Assembly (NCBI RefSeq): GCF_000308615.1
Contig: NZ_BAGB01000174.1
Coordinates: 124,001 to 188,000 of the forward strand
Source of the DNA: Nocardia jiangxiensis NBRC 101359
GTDB taxonomy: Bacteria > Actinomycetota > Actinomycetes > Mycobacteriales > Mycobacteriaceae
Reading direction: 5' to 3'
DNA: 64,000 nt
Of this stretch, positions 33,901-41,042 are shown in pieces (positions within the stretch are counted from its first letter, which is position 1; each line of letters starts with the position of its first letter). The notes below the pieces were generated by a model. The model was not told the origin of the DNA. It worked only from the letters and a program-made list of their open reading frames with translations, and searched no databases. Both the position numbers and the translations under genes were made by a program.

Positions 33901-35830
33901 GGCACAGGATTTCACCGTGGTCGGTGTCGGAGACATGTCGGGTGACGTGTTCGGCAACGGGATGCTGCTGTCGCGGCACATTCGACTGGTCGCAGCCTTC
34001 GATCACCGGCACATCTTCCTGGATCCGAATCCGGATGCGTCGAGTTCGTTCGCCGAGCGGGCGCGGATGTTCGCGTTGCCGCGGTCGTCGTGGGCCGATT
34101 ACGACACCGCGCTGATCAGCGCGGGCGGCGGCGTCTACGATCGGTCGGCCAAGGCCATCCCGATCACGCCGCAGGTGCATGCCGCTCTCGATCTCGCCCC
34201 GGGGGTGACCGCGCTGCCGCCGGCGGAGGTGATCAAGGCGATCCTGCTCGCCCAGGTCGATCTGCTGTGGAACGGCGGAATCGGCACCTATGTGAAGGCG
34301 TCGACCGAATCCCACGGCGATGTCGGCGACAAGGCCAACGATCCGGTGCGCGTCGAGGCGAATCGCCTGCGGGCCAGGGTGATCGGCGAGGGCGGCAACC
34401 TGGGCCTGACTCCGCTGGGCCGCATCGAATTCTGCCGCAACGGCGGCAAGTGCAACACCGACGCACTGGACAATTCCGCGGGTGTGGACTGCTCGGACCA
34501 CGAGGTCAACATCAAGGTTCTGCTGGACGGCCTGGTGACCGGCGGTGAACTGCCCGCGGCCGACCGTGACCGGCTGCTGGCCTCGATGACCGACGAGGTC
34601 TCCGAACTCGTTCTGCGGGACAACATCTCGCAGAACTTCTGCATGGGCCTGTCCCGGGGCGATGCGCGCTCGATGCTGGAGGTGCATCGCAGACTGATCG
34701 CCGATCTCGAGGCCCGGCACGGCCTGGACCGGGCGCTCGAGGCATTGCCCTCGGATGCCGAACTCAGCGAGCGGGCAGCGCTCGGCGAAGGGCTCAGCTC
34801 ACCCGAGATCGCGAATCTGCTCGCGCACGTGAAGCTCTCGATCAAGCAGGAACTGCTGGCAGGTGATCTGCCGGACAGCGCGGCCTTCGCCGCCCGGCTC
34901 CCGGGCTACTTCCCGGAGCCGCTGAGCGAACGGTTCGGCCCCGCGATCCGCAGGCATCCGCTGCGCCGGGAGATCGTCGCCACCACGGTGGTCAACGAGA
35001 TGATCGACTACGGCGGTATCACTTTCGCCTTCCGGCTGGCCGAGGAGGCCGGAGCCGACGCCGCGGACGCGGTGCGCGCGTTCACCGCGGCGGTGGAGAT
35101 CTTCGATCTGCATTCGCTGTGGGAGCGCATTCGCACCACGCCGATGCCGGCCGCGGTCCGCGACGAACTGGAACTGGAAACCGAGCGCACGCTCGATCGC
35201 GCCTGCCGCTGGCTGCTGGCCAATCGCCCGCAGCCGATCGCGATCGGCGCCGATATCGCGAGGTATCGGGAGGGGGTGCGGACGCTGTCGGTGCCCGCCT
35301 GGCAGCCCGGTCCGCTCGCGGCCGATCTGCTGCGGCGCTCGCGCGGGCCGATCGATCGCGGCGCACCGCGCGACCTGGCCGAGGAGGTGTACCTGCTGAT
35401 CCACCGGTTCTCGCTGCTGGACGTACTCGACATCGCCGATATCACCCAGCGTGACGCGCAGGAGGTCGTGGCGCTCTACTTCGCTCTGGACGACCGTTTC
35501 GAGATCCAGCGCCTGCTCACCGAGGTAGCCGGTCTGGATCGCGGCGACCGCTGGCGCACACTGGCCCGGCTGGCCGTGCGCGACGATCTGTACGGTTCAC
35601 TGCGCTCGCTCACGATCGACGTCCTGACCATCACCGAACCCGCCGAGAGCGCCACGGAGAAGATCGCCTACTGGGAGTCCACCAACCGCCCCCGCCTGGC
35701 CCGCGCCCGGTCGGCGCTGACGGACATCTTCGCAAGCGACAGCAAGGATCTCGCGACCCTGTCCGTCGCCGCCCGCCAGTTCCGCGGTCTGGTCGGCACC
35801 GGTGAGGCAGGCCCGGCGATCATCGACTGA
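30917..35830 (+). CDS. gdh: Large NAD-dependent glutamate dehydrogenase
   Basis: 1637 residues from an ATG at 30917 with GGGAAGG nine bases upstream. It matches the 180-kDa bacterial NAD-GDH class: a long regulatory N-terminal half, then the catalytic part with DRLEDFRTEILGLVKAQ, the Lys-containing AKGGFVVKHPP near residue 865, and the nucleotide-binding VGVGDMSGDVFGNG near 1003. It deaminates glutamate to 2-oxoglutarate with NAD+. In mycobacteria this enzyme is inhibited by unphosphorylated GarA, which PknG phosphorylates; pknG is at 51071. Its promoter region has both dyad types. Confidence 0.96.
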   Translation: MAAITQQTIPLKRFRDAPTDLEAVYFRWIQRGAAAPTITDRAERIFRTHLELAVVRRPGLVITRVYRPDDGSGLGPAIQVVNDDMPLLVDTVTSALRQLGVAVAEVVHPVFDVARDTVGRLQSVVPRESAGRPDRPGGSGRVASESWIHVQLDPSVDPELLDRVERVLTPLLAELRRVNDDSTRMVSTMSALADRLDRMVRVAGDTEIDESSRLLRWLADGHFTVMGYGYYPVARTDPATDAEFGQATGTGLGVLRNGLGVLGAGSVGAAAGGSVLQLANGSIESVLPGAADLCFISVADPGRENPVAEVPETMPGQHVFVGTFTVTGLHEDILDIPVISQRIHKVIEWAGLDLNSFSGQAMLEVLQTFPRVELFSTEARRLFETVSSVMNLGLRRQVRLFLRRDNRSRAVYCLVYLPRDRYSTEVRLAMQDVLAAEFASTQITYSARVTESDLAVAYFTVHRDQAIEPVDLSEANRDRIQELLFETTRTWSDRLVAAAASAPAITTAVAQRYADAFPTSYQQEYEPDRALADLRRLAALADGGVESNLYRDPESPSGEWRFTLFVAGAEVSLSRVLPLLHSLGMEVVDERPYRIELPGKAARWIYDFGLRVPATLLRGAVDQDLESELARSSMLDTRPENGVRQRFSDAVAAMWLGRAEVDGLNELILRAGLHWRQIAVLRAYAKYLQQAGFAYTLGNITRVLSTHPAAARWFTELFDAYFDPDGVPAVASARAAAVSGRLQADIDAVVSLDTDRILRAFLGLITATLRTNYYRRDDAGEPREHLSFKLDPHAIAELPRPRPQFEIFVYSPRVEGVHLRFGAVARGGLRWSDRLEDFRTEILGLVKAQAVKNSVIVPVGAKGGFVVKHPPAATGDAAADRQAMQAEGVACYRTFISGLLDLTDNVDRVSRAVVPPERVIRRDGDDTYLVVAADKGTASFSDIANEVALAYGFWLGDAFASGGSVGYDHKAMGITAKGAWESVKRHFAELDIDTQAQDFTVVGVGDMSGDVFGNGMLLSRHIRLVAAFDHRHIFLDPNPDASSSFAERARMFALPRSSWADYDTALISAGGGVYDRSAKAIPITPQVHAALDLAPGVTALPPAEVIKAILLAQVDLLWNGGIGTYVKASTESHGDVGDKANDPVRVEANRLRARVIGEGGNLGLTPLGRIEFCRNGGKCNTDALDNSAGVDCSDHEVNIKVLLDGLVTGGELPAADRDRLLASMTDEVSELVLRDNISQNFCMGLSRGDARSMLEVHRRLIADLEARHGLDRALEALPSDAELSERAALGEGLSSPEIANLLAHVKLSIKQELLAGDLPDSAAFAARLPGYFPEPLSERFGPAIRRHPLRREIVATTVVNEMIDYGGITFAFRLAEEAGADAADAVRAFTAAVEIFDLHSLWERIRTTPMPAAVRDELELETERTLDRACRWLLANRPQPIAIGADIARYREGVRTLSVPAWQPGPLAADLLRRSRGPIDRGAPRDLAEEVYLLIHRFSLLDVLDIADITQRDAQEVVALYFALDDRFEIQRLLTEVAGLDRGDRWRTLARLAVRDDLYGSLRSLTIDVLTITEPAESATEKIAYWESTNRPRLARARSALTDIFASDSKDLATLSVAARQFRGLVGTGEAGPAIID

Positions 35831-35844
35831 CCGACGCGGCGTCA

Positions 35845-35881
35845 CCGACCGGGTCGCGCCCTGTGGGAGCCGCCCGGTCGG
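35845..35881. terminator. Possible terminator hairpin after gdh
   Basis: Nine-base arms CCGACCGGG (35845-35853) and CCCGGTCGG (35873-35881) with a 19-nt loop, 15 bp after the stop. The second arm is part of an 18-bp direct repeat. No U-tract. Confidence 0.35.
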
Positions 35882-35916
35882 CTGTGCCGCCCGGGTGGCC
35901 CGGTCGGCTGTGCCGC
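35873..35916. repeat. 18-bp direct repeat pair in the gdh downstream region
   Basis: CCCGGTCGGCTGTGCCGC occurs at 35873-35890 and again at 35899-35916, 26 bp apart. The 238-bp interval between gdh and the next gene otherwise shows nothing. Confidence 0.7.
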
Positions 35917-36068
35917 GTGGCGTGGTCGCCGACGATGTCTGGTTGGTCGAGTCCACGGCACGACTTCCGAGCGCCCGCGCTGTTCGATCCCGTCGGCAGC
36001 GTTCGCGGGGAGTGACGACGCCACGGGCGTGGGCGATGTCCGCGCTCGTCGGTGTTGTGGCCCGGCCG

Positions 36069-37115
36069 TCAGCGTCCGGTGGCCACACCGCAGGAGCTAC
36101 AGAATTTGGCTGTTGCGGCCAGCTCGTGTCCGCAGGCCGTGCAGTGGTGTGGCTCAGGAGATTTCAGGTGTTCGCCGCAGTTGGCGCAGAATCGCCCGCC
36201 GGCCGGGTTGGGGGTGCTGCAGGCCGGGCAGATGGGCATGGCGGCGGGTTGGGCCGGTGCCGGAGCCGGATGTGCGGTCGTGTGCGGCGCAATTGCGTTG
36301 AGGCCCAAGGCCGCACCGAGAAATCCCGCGCCGCCGCCCCCACCCTGGGCGAGTCCGTGGCCCGCGTCCAGCGCCAATTCGCCTGCCGCGTAACGCTGGA
36401 AGTCGCCGGTGAGGCGGATGTAGGTCTTGTCCTTGGCCAGGCGCTTGAGCCGATCGGCGTCCTCGGGCGCGAGGGTGATGTCGAAGTTGCCCATTCGCGG
36501 TATGCGCAGACCGTATTCGTAGAGGGTGGTGTTGGTCTGGCGCAGCACCGCCGATTCGATGGCGTGCAGGTGCGCGGGCAGCCCCAGAACCGGCCATTCC
36601 TGGCCGGAAATCCCCTGTGTGATGGTCACTTTCATGGATTTCAGGAGCAGTTCCGAACACCAGTTCCGCACCGCCGCGGGATCGGTGAGATCGGTCGTTC
36701 CGGACAGTGAGGTGATCAGCTGCTCGGGTTCGCGCACCGACAGCGCGAATTCGCCGAAGGCCCGCAACGTCACCACCTGCTCACTGGCCGGGTCGACGAT
36801 ATCGGCCAGTCGCCCACCGAATTTGACGCCCGGAAACTCCCGGGTGGAGACGAAGTACAACTCGGCGCGATAGAAGTTGCCGCCGGTGACAGAGTCGACC
36901 AGCGCGCCCAGCACCGGCAGCTCGTCGGCGTCGACCCGGTGCCGTCCGGGGCCCATCGTGGCGACCACCTGGCCGGATTTGACGAACAACGCCATCTCGT
37001 CGGCGTTGACCAGCGCCCGGGAGTAGCGGCGGATGCTCACATCCGGCCACTTGTAGACCAGCTGGCTCTTGCGGGCCTCGGGGACGGCGATGAACTCCCT
37101 GTCGAACCACGCCAC
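36069..37115 (-). CDS. SPFH-domain protein with double zinc-ribbon tail
   Basis: 348 residues from a GTG at 37115 with GGGAG eight bases upstream. Residues 1-245 are an SPFH/virion-core-like domain (SQLVYKWPDVSIRRYS, ALFVKSGQVVATMGPGRH, IESAVLRQTNTTLYEYGLRI). After a Gly/Ala/Pro linker the last 65 residues carry two zinc ribbons (CPACSTPN then CANCG; CTACG then CSSCG). SPFH proteins assemble membrane-associated scaffolds. No membrane helix is visible. It is followed upstream by the DUF1707 membrane gene, 20 bp away, so the two are likely cotranscribed. Confidence 0.88.
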   Translation of the reverse strand: MAWFDREFIAVPEARKSQLVYKWPDVSIRRYSRALVNADEMALFVKSGQVVATMGPGRHRVDADELPVLGALVDSVTGGNFYRAELYFVSTREFPGVKFGGRLADIVDPASEQVVTLRAFGEFALSVREPEQLITSLSGTTDLTDPAAVRNWCSELLLKSMKVTITQGISGQEWPVLGLPAHLHAIESAVLRQTNTTLYEYGLRIPRMGNFDITLAPEDADRLKRLAKDKTYIRLTGDFQRYAAGELALDAGHGLAQGGGGGAGFLGAALGLNAIAPHTTAHPAPAPAQPAAMPICPACSTPNPAGGRFCANCGEHLKSPEPHHCTACGHELAATAKFCSSCGVATGR

Positions 37116-37135
37116 AGCACTACTCCCTCAGTGAA

Positions 37136-37507
37136 TCAGACCGTACGACGCGCGAAAATAGCTCGCACACCCAGGATTACGGCCGGAACGACCGGAATCA
37201 GCAACAGCCACAACCAACTTCCCGACAGCACACTCACTCCGACCGCCCCCAGGACCACGATCGCCGACAGCGCGGCGACCGGAGCCAACGGGCGGGCGGG
37301 CGGTTCGGTCGAGGGTCTGGGCGCCTGGCCCGGCAGATCCGCGAGCAGACCGGCCAGCTCGACCCTGCTGGTGGCGGCTGCGGCGCGCGTGGTGAGTTCC
37401 TCGAACTCGACCGGGCTCAGCCGACCGACGCTCAGATGATGGGCGAGTTCATGCAGTGCGCGCTCACGATCAGCTGTGCTGAGTCGGGCGTACGGCATGT
37501 CATCCAC
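37136..37507 (-). CDS. DUF1707 (SHOCT-like) membrane protein
   Basis: 123 residues from a GTG at 37507; an ATG at 37498 is the alternative. Residues 5-55 (STADRERALHELAHHLSVGR, then EFEELTTRAAAATS) are the DUF1707 motif, a short helical domain common in actinobacterial membrane proteins. Two hydrophobic segments (about 72-90 and 95-117) follow. Function of DUF1707 is unknown. It is upstream of the SPFH gene in the same direction. Confidence 0.85.
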   Translation of the reverse strand: MDDMPYARLSTADRERALHELAHHLSVGRLSPVEFEELTTRAAAATSRVELAGLLADLPGQAPRPSTEPPARPLAPVAALSAIVVLGAVGVSVLSGSWLWLLLIPVVPAVILGVRAIFARRTV

Positions 37508-37561
37508 ACTGAGCAGAATAAGTCCGCGAACCGGGGCGGCTCGTCGGTCCGAATTACCACC

Positions 37562-37579
37562 AGCGGGAAGTCTCCCGCT
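37562..37579. terminator. Terminator hairpin after lipB
   Basis: AGCGGGA, loop AGTC, TCCCGCT, with outer CCACC/GGTGG pairing beyond it. It lies 12 bp past the lipB stop on the leftward strand, before the DUF1707 gene. Confidence 0.55.
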
Positions 37580-37591
37580 GCTGCGGTGGCC

Positions 37592-38254
37592 CTAGAGTGC
37601 GGCTTCGAATGCGTCGGCGACGACGGAACGAACCAGCTCCATCGTTCCCGCACCGGATTCGCGGCGCACCGAGGTCATATCGACCTCGGGCAGGCCGCAG
37701 GCCACCGCCCACTGCCACGGCTCCAGGTCGCCGTCGACGTTGAGGGCGAAGCCGTGGCTGGTGACGCCGCGGCTCTGGCGCATGCCGATGGAGACGATCT
37801 TGCGGCCCGTCGCACTGGTCCACACTCCGGTCAGCAGTTCCGCGCCGGGCGGGGTGTCGCGGCGTTCGGCCTGGACGCCGAGCCGGCCCAGCGCCTCGAT
37901 GAGGCGGAACTCCACCTCGCGGATGTAGTCCACCACCCCCTCGCCCGCGCCCAGCTTCACGATCAGGTACCCGACGAGCTGGCCGGGTCCGTGATAGGTC
38001 AACTGCCCGCCGCGCGTGGTCTCCACCACCGGAATGTGATGTGCCGGATCGGGCAGATGTTCGTGCGGAGTACGCCGCCCGACCGTGTACACCTGCGGAT
38101 GGCTCAGCAGCCACAAGGTGTCCGGCCGCTCGTCCCGCTGCCGCTGCTCGACCAGCTCCGCCATCCGCGCCATGGCCTTGTCGTACTCGACGAGATCATC
38201 CTGAACGAGCGTCAACGGCCTGGACTTCATGGGGGCGAGTTTAATCGCCCGCAT
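37592..38254 (-). CDS. lipB: Octanoyltransferase LipB
   Basis: 220 residues from an ATG at 38254; an ATG at 38230 gives 212. Motifs LSHPQVYTVGRRT, RGGQLTYHGPGQLVGY, RKIVSIGMRQSRGVTSHGFA with the catalytic Lys, and VACGLPEVDMTSV with the catalytic Cys identify LipB, which moves octanoyl from ACP to lipoyl-dependent enzymes. The usual lipA neighbour is absent; a DoxX-like gene is 12 bp upstream. A genome may carry a second lipB beside lipA elsewhere. Cytoplasmic. Confidence 0.92.
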   Translation of the reverse strand: MRAIKLAPMKSRPLTLVQDDLVEYDKAMARMAELVEQRQRDERPDTLWLLSHPQVYTVGRRTPHEHLPDPAHHIPVVETTRGGQLTYHGPGQLVGYLIVKLGAGEGVVDYIREVEFRLIEALGRLGVQAERRDTPPGAELLTGVWTSATGRKIVSIGMRQSRGVTSHGFALNVDGDLEPWQWAVACGLPEVDMTSVRRESGAGTMELVRSVVADAFEAAL

Positions 38255-38265
38255 GTCGGGGCCGA

Positions 38266-38616
38266 TCACGCAGCGGCCAGTTGCAGGATGAGCGTGACGG
38301 CGACGGGGAGCAGGTACAGCATGGGGTACGGGGTGGTTTTGTACGAGCGCGCGCGCAGCGTGGTCGCCACCGCGCCCAGGAAATACAGGATCAGCCCGAT
38401 GGCCGCGGCGACGCCGAGAGCGGGCAGGAAGATCCCGACGATCAGGCCGAGCGCACCCGCCCCCTTGGCGAGAGCGAGCCAGTTCCACCAGGATTGCGGC
38501 ACCCCGTAGTCCACCAGCGAGTCGACCACGAACGCCTTCCGCGCGAACAGCGAGTAGCTGGAGAACCCGACCCACAGAGCCGTGATGACAGCGACGACGT
38601 AATAGGCGATGCTCAT
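38266..38616 (-). CDS. DoxX-like small membrane protein
   Basis: 116 residues from an ATG at 38616 with GGAAGGAG nine or ten bases upstream. Four hydrophobic helices with the DoxX-like pattern (FVVDSLVDYGVPQSWWNWLA, then KGAGALGLIVG). DoxX family members are membrane proteins tied to redox or thiol balance in some bacteria; no specific role can be assigned. It precedes lipB by 11 bp and is probably cotranscribed. Confidence 0.85.
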   Translation of the reverse strand: MSIAYYVVAVITALWVGFSSYSLFARKAFVVDSLVDYGVPQSWWNWLALAKGAGALGLIVGIFLPALGVAAAIGLILYFLGAVATTLRARSYKTTPYPMLYLLPVAVTLILQLAAA

Positions 38617-39039
38617 TGGAATTCGTCTCCTTCCACGGGGTTCGAACCGTGTATGCCGGGTAGACGAAACAGGAATCCCGAGTGTGACAGGGTCGCCGAG
38701 ATACGACGCGCGTCACCCTCCTCGGGGATGCGATCCACGCCATCAGCCCCGCCTCGGGGGCGGGGCGTGTACTGCGCTGCGCCATGCCGCCGGTCTGGCG
38801 CACGCACTGACCGACGCGGCCGACGGTGATCTGCACGCTGCCTTCGCGACTACGAACGACACATGTTCGACTACGGGTTCGCCGCAGTGCGGGAAGGAGC
38901 GGCCAATGGGGAGCGATTCCTGGGCCGGAAGCCTCTGCCGCTGCAGTAACTTGGAGCGGAACGGGGGAGCGCAGGGAGGGAAGAATCGACCCTGAGGGGG
39001 CCACGGCCCCGCCGGAGCGAAGCGGAGGCAGAAAATACC
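38617..39039. other. Intergenic region between DoxX-like and DinB-like genes
   Basis: 423 bp with no convincing gene. It contains a strong hairpin (38746-38766), a GGTTCGAACC palindrome (38639-38648) and, just before the next start, a GC-rich stretch with the palindrome GGGGCCACGGCCCC (38997-39010) and CGGAGCGAAGCGGAGG. Confidence 0.6.
38746..38766. terminator. GC hairpin in the 38617-39039 interval
   Basis: GCCCCGCC, loop TCGGG, GGCGGGGC: a perfect 8-bp all-GC stem. No gene ends close to it, so its role is unclear. Confidence 0.35.
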
Positions 39040-39552
39040 GTGACAACCAGTGCTGAGGTTCTGATCGATGGGTACGAGCGGGTGCGGGAGGTCGTGCACG
39101 AAGCGGTGGACGGGCTCGGGGCGGCGGCGCTGAGTTTCCGGGTCGATCCGGGCGCCAACTCCATCGCCTGGCTCGTCTGGCATCTGACCCGCGTGCAGGA
39201 CGATCATGTGGCCGATGTGGCCGGCGTCGAGCAGGTCTGGACCGCGCAGAGCTGGTTCGACCGGTTCGCCCTGCCGATCGACCCGCGGGAGACGGGATAC
39301 GGCGATTCCGCCGAGGATGTGGCGGCGATTCAGGCATCGGCCGAACTGCTCACCGGCTACTACGACGCGGTCCACGAGCAGACGTTGCGCTATGTGCGCG
39401 AGCTGACCGACGCGGATCTGTCCCGGGTGGTGGACACCCGATGGGATCCGCCGGTCACCCTCGGTGTGCGGCTGGTCAGCGTGATCTCCGACGATCTGCA
39501 ACACGCCGGACAGGCCGCCTACCTGCGCGGGGTCATTGCGCGGACGAGTTAG
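39040..39552 (+). CDS. DinB-fold protein (DUF664-like)
   Basis: 170 residues from a GTG at 39040. The four-helix DinB pattern is visible: WLVWHLTRVQDDHVADV gives one pair of candidate metal-binding His, and DDLQHAGQAAYLRG near the C-terminus gives the third. Members include mycothiol- and bacillithiol-dependent S-transferases, so a mycothiol-linked detoxification role is plausible in an actinobacterium. The 3' end overlaps the convergent DUF475 gene by 20 bp. Confidence 0.85.
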   Translation: MTTSAEVLIDGYERVREVVHEAVDGLGAAALSFRVDPGANSIAWLVWHLTRVQDDHVADVAGVEQVWTAQSWFDRFALPIDPRETGYGDSAEDVAAIQASAELLTGYYDAVHEQTLRYVRELTDADLSRVVDTRWDPPVTLGVRLVSVISDDLQHAGQAAYLRGVIARTS

Positions 39553-40789
39553 GCAGCGCCTCGCGGGGGATGCCGAACCCGTTGGCGGAGGACGGGTTCG
39601 GCACCTTCTGCAGGAGTTCGCGGCCGTGCAGCCGCAATGCCGCGTCACCGCCGTCGTATGCCTGCTCCACGGCCGTGGGTTCCGGGGCTGGGTCGTCCTC
39701 CTCGGATTCGCGTTCGGCCGCCTGCGCCTGGCTGGTCTGCCCGCGATGCCTGCGCGTGTACACCCAGCTGCACAGGACCGCCAGGAAGATGATCGCGACG
39801 CCGATCAGCCCCGTGGTGACCTCGTCGATGGCGTGTCCGGTGGACCACAGCAGGATCACCGCCAGCGCGCCGATGGCCCAGTGCGCGCCGTGTTCGAGGT
39901 AGACGTAATCGGCCAGGCTGCCTTTGCGCACCAGGTAGACGGTGATCGAGCGGACGAACATCGCGCCGATGAGCCCCAGCCCGAGCGCGATGATGATCGG
40001 ATCCGCGGTGATGGCGAACGCGCCGATCACGCCGTCGAAGGAGAACGACGCGTCCAGCACCTCCAGATACAGGAAGCCGAAGAAGGCCGCCCGCCCGGTG
40101 GCGACCACGGCACGGGACGGACCGGTGTGTTCGGTGTCGAACTGCGCCCCGAGACCGTCGACCAGCAGGTAGGTCACGATGCCCAGGACACCGGCGACCA
40201 TCACCACGCTCGCCTCGCCGTCGGGCACGACCACACCCGCCACCGCCACCAGGACGATCAGGGAGAACACCACGGGGAACATCGCGAACCGGCCCAGCTG
40301 GGCCAGTGGGCGTTCGACCCAGGTCAACCAGGTGATCTCGCGCTTGGTGCAGACGAAGTTGAGGAACAGCATCAGCAGGAACATCCCGCCGAAGGTGGCG
40401 ATCTTGGGATTGGCCTGGTTCAAGAGGGTTTCGTAGCTGGGCGTCCCGTCGGGGAAGTAGTGCGCACCGCCCGCGGGCGGGTGCAGCGCCAGATTCAGCG
40501 CCTGGATCGGATCGAGGTGCGCCCCGATCGCGACCACGACGAGCGGGAACAGCAACCGCATCCCGAAGACCGCGATCACCACGCCGACGGTCAGGAACAT
40601 GCGTTGCCAGAACACGCTCATCCGTTGCAGCACACCGGCATTCACCACTGCGTTGTCGAACGAGAGGGATACCTCGAGGACGCCGAGCACCGCCGCGGCC
40701 ACGAGAGCCTGCGGCCCACCGTAGATCAGCGCTGTAACGAGCGCTGCGATAGCGACGATGAACGACGGAGCGAACACTCGCAAAAACAT
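39533..40789 (-). CDS. DUF475 (TerC-like) integral membrane protein
   Basis: 418 residues from an ATG at 40789 with GAAAGG ten bases upstream; the longer open frame has no ribosome site. About ten membrane helices with two related motifs, LEVSLSFDNAVVNAGVL near residue 40 and LEVLDASFSFDGVIGAFAIT near 230, each with the Asp/Asn and Asp/Gly polar centre of the TerC/DUF475 superfamily, which is linked to metal-ion handling and tellurite resistance. The last 65 residues are a charged cytoplasmic tail. A TerD gene lies 2.7 kb away (43517). Confidence 0.9.
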   Translation of the reverse strand: MFLRVFAPSFIVAIAALVTALIYGGPQALVAAAVLGVLEVSLSFDNAVVNAGVLQRMSVFWQRMFLTVGVVIAVFGMRLLFPLVVVAIGAHLDPIQALNLALHPPAGGAHYFPDGTPSYETLLNQANPKIATFGGMFLLMLFLNFVCTKREITWLTWVERPLAQLGRFAMFPVVFSLIVLVAVAGVVVPDGEASVVMVAGVLGIVTYLLVDGLGAQFDTEHTGPSRAVVATGRAAFFGFLYLEVLDASFSFDGVIGAFAITADPIIIALGLGLIGAMFVRSITVYLVRKGSLADYVYLEHGAHWAIGALAVILLWSTGHAIDEVTTGLIGVAIIFLAVLCSWVYTRRHRGQTSQAQAAERESEEDDPAPEPTAVEQAYDGGDAALRLHGRELLQKVPNPSSANGFGIPREALPNSSAQ

Positions 40790-41042
40790 GACGACGCGCC
40801 TTTCGTCAGCCCTGGCCTGAGCCCGCGGCGTGCTCATTCGATGGATCACGGCACCTGTGCGGCGATCGTTACCCTGACCACGATTGTGACAGTTCTTGCG
40901 CGGGTACGACAATCGGTGTGCCTGCCGAATTTGATCTCCGCAGGTGCAACGGGTGCGAAACGCCTGCCTGGCGGGGGTGTCGAAGATCGTCCGGAATGTC
41001 CGGATCTGCCGGGCCGGAGAGGAAATTCACGCCGCGAGGGTC

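Noticed and set aside
32012..34720. 902-codon open frame antisense to gdh
   Set aside because: It is a shadow of the GC-rich coding strand: gdh has clear conserved motifs throughout and the antisense product has none.
30917..35830. Possible frameshift or split in the very long gdh gene
   Set aside because: A single uninterrupted frame of 1637 codons carries all expected blocks in order; this is the normal size of the class.
38639..38648. GGTTCGAACC, resembling a tRNA T-loop
   Set aside because: No acceptor, D or anticodon stems can be drawn around it on either strand; it is just a 10-bp palindrome.
38609..38995. 128-codon rightward open frame in the 38617-39039 gap
   Set aside because: Cys/Arg/Gly/Pro-rich composition, no ribosome site and no family pattern.
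40790..40912. N-terminal extension of the DUF475 gene
   Set aside because: The 41 extra residues are charged and unlike the family, and the ATG at 40789 has a ribosome site.
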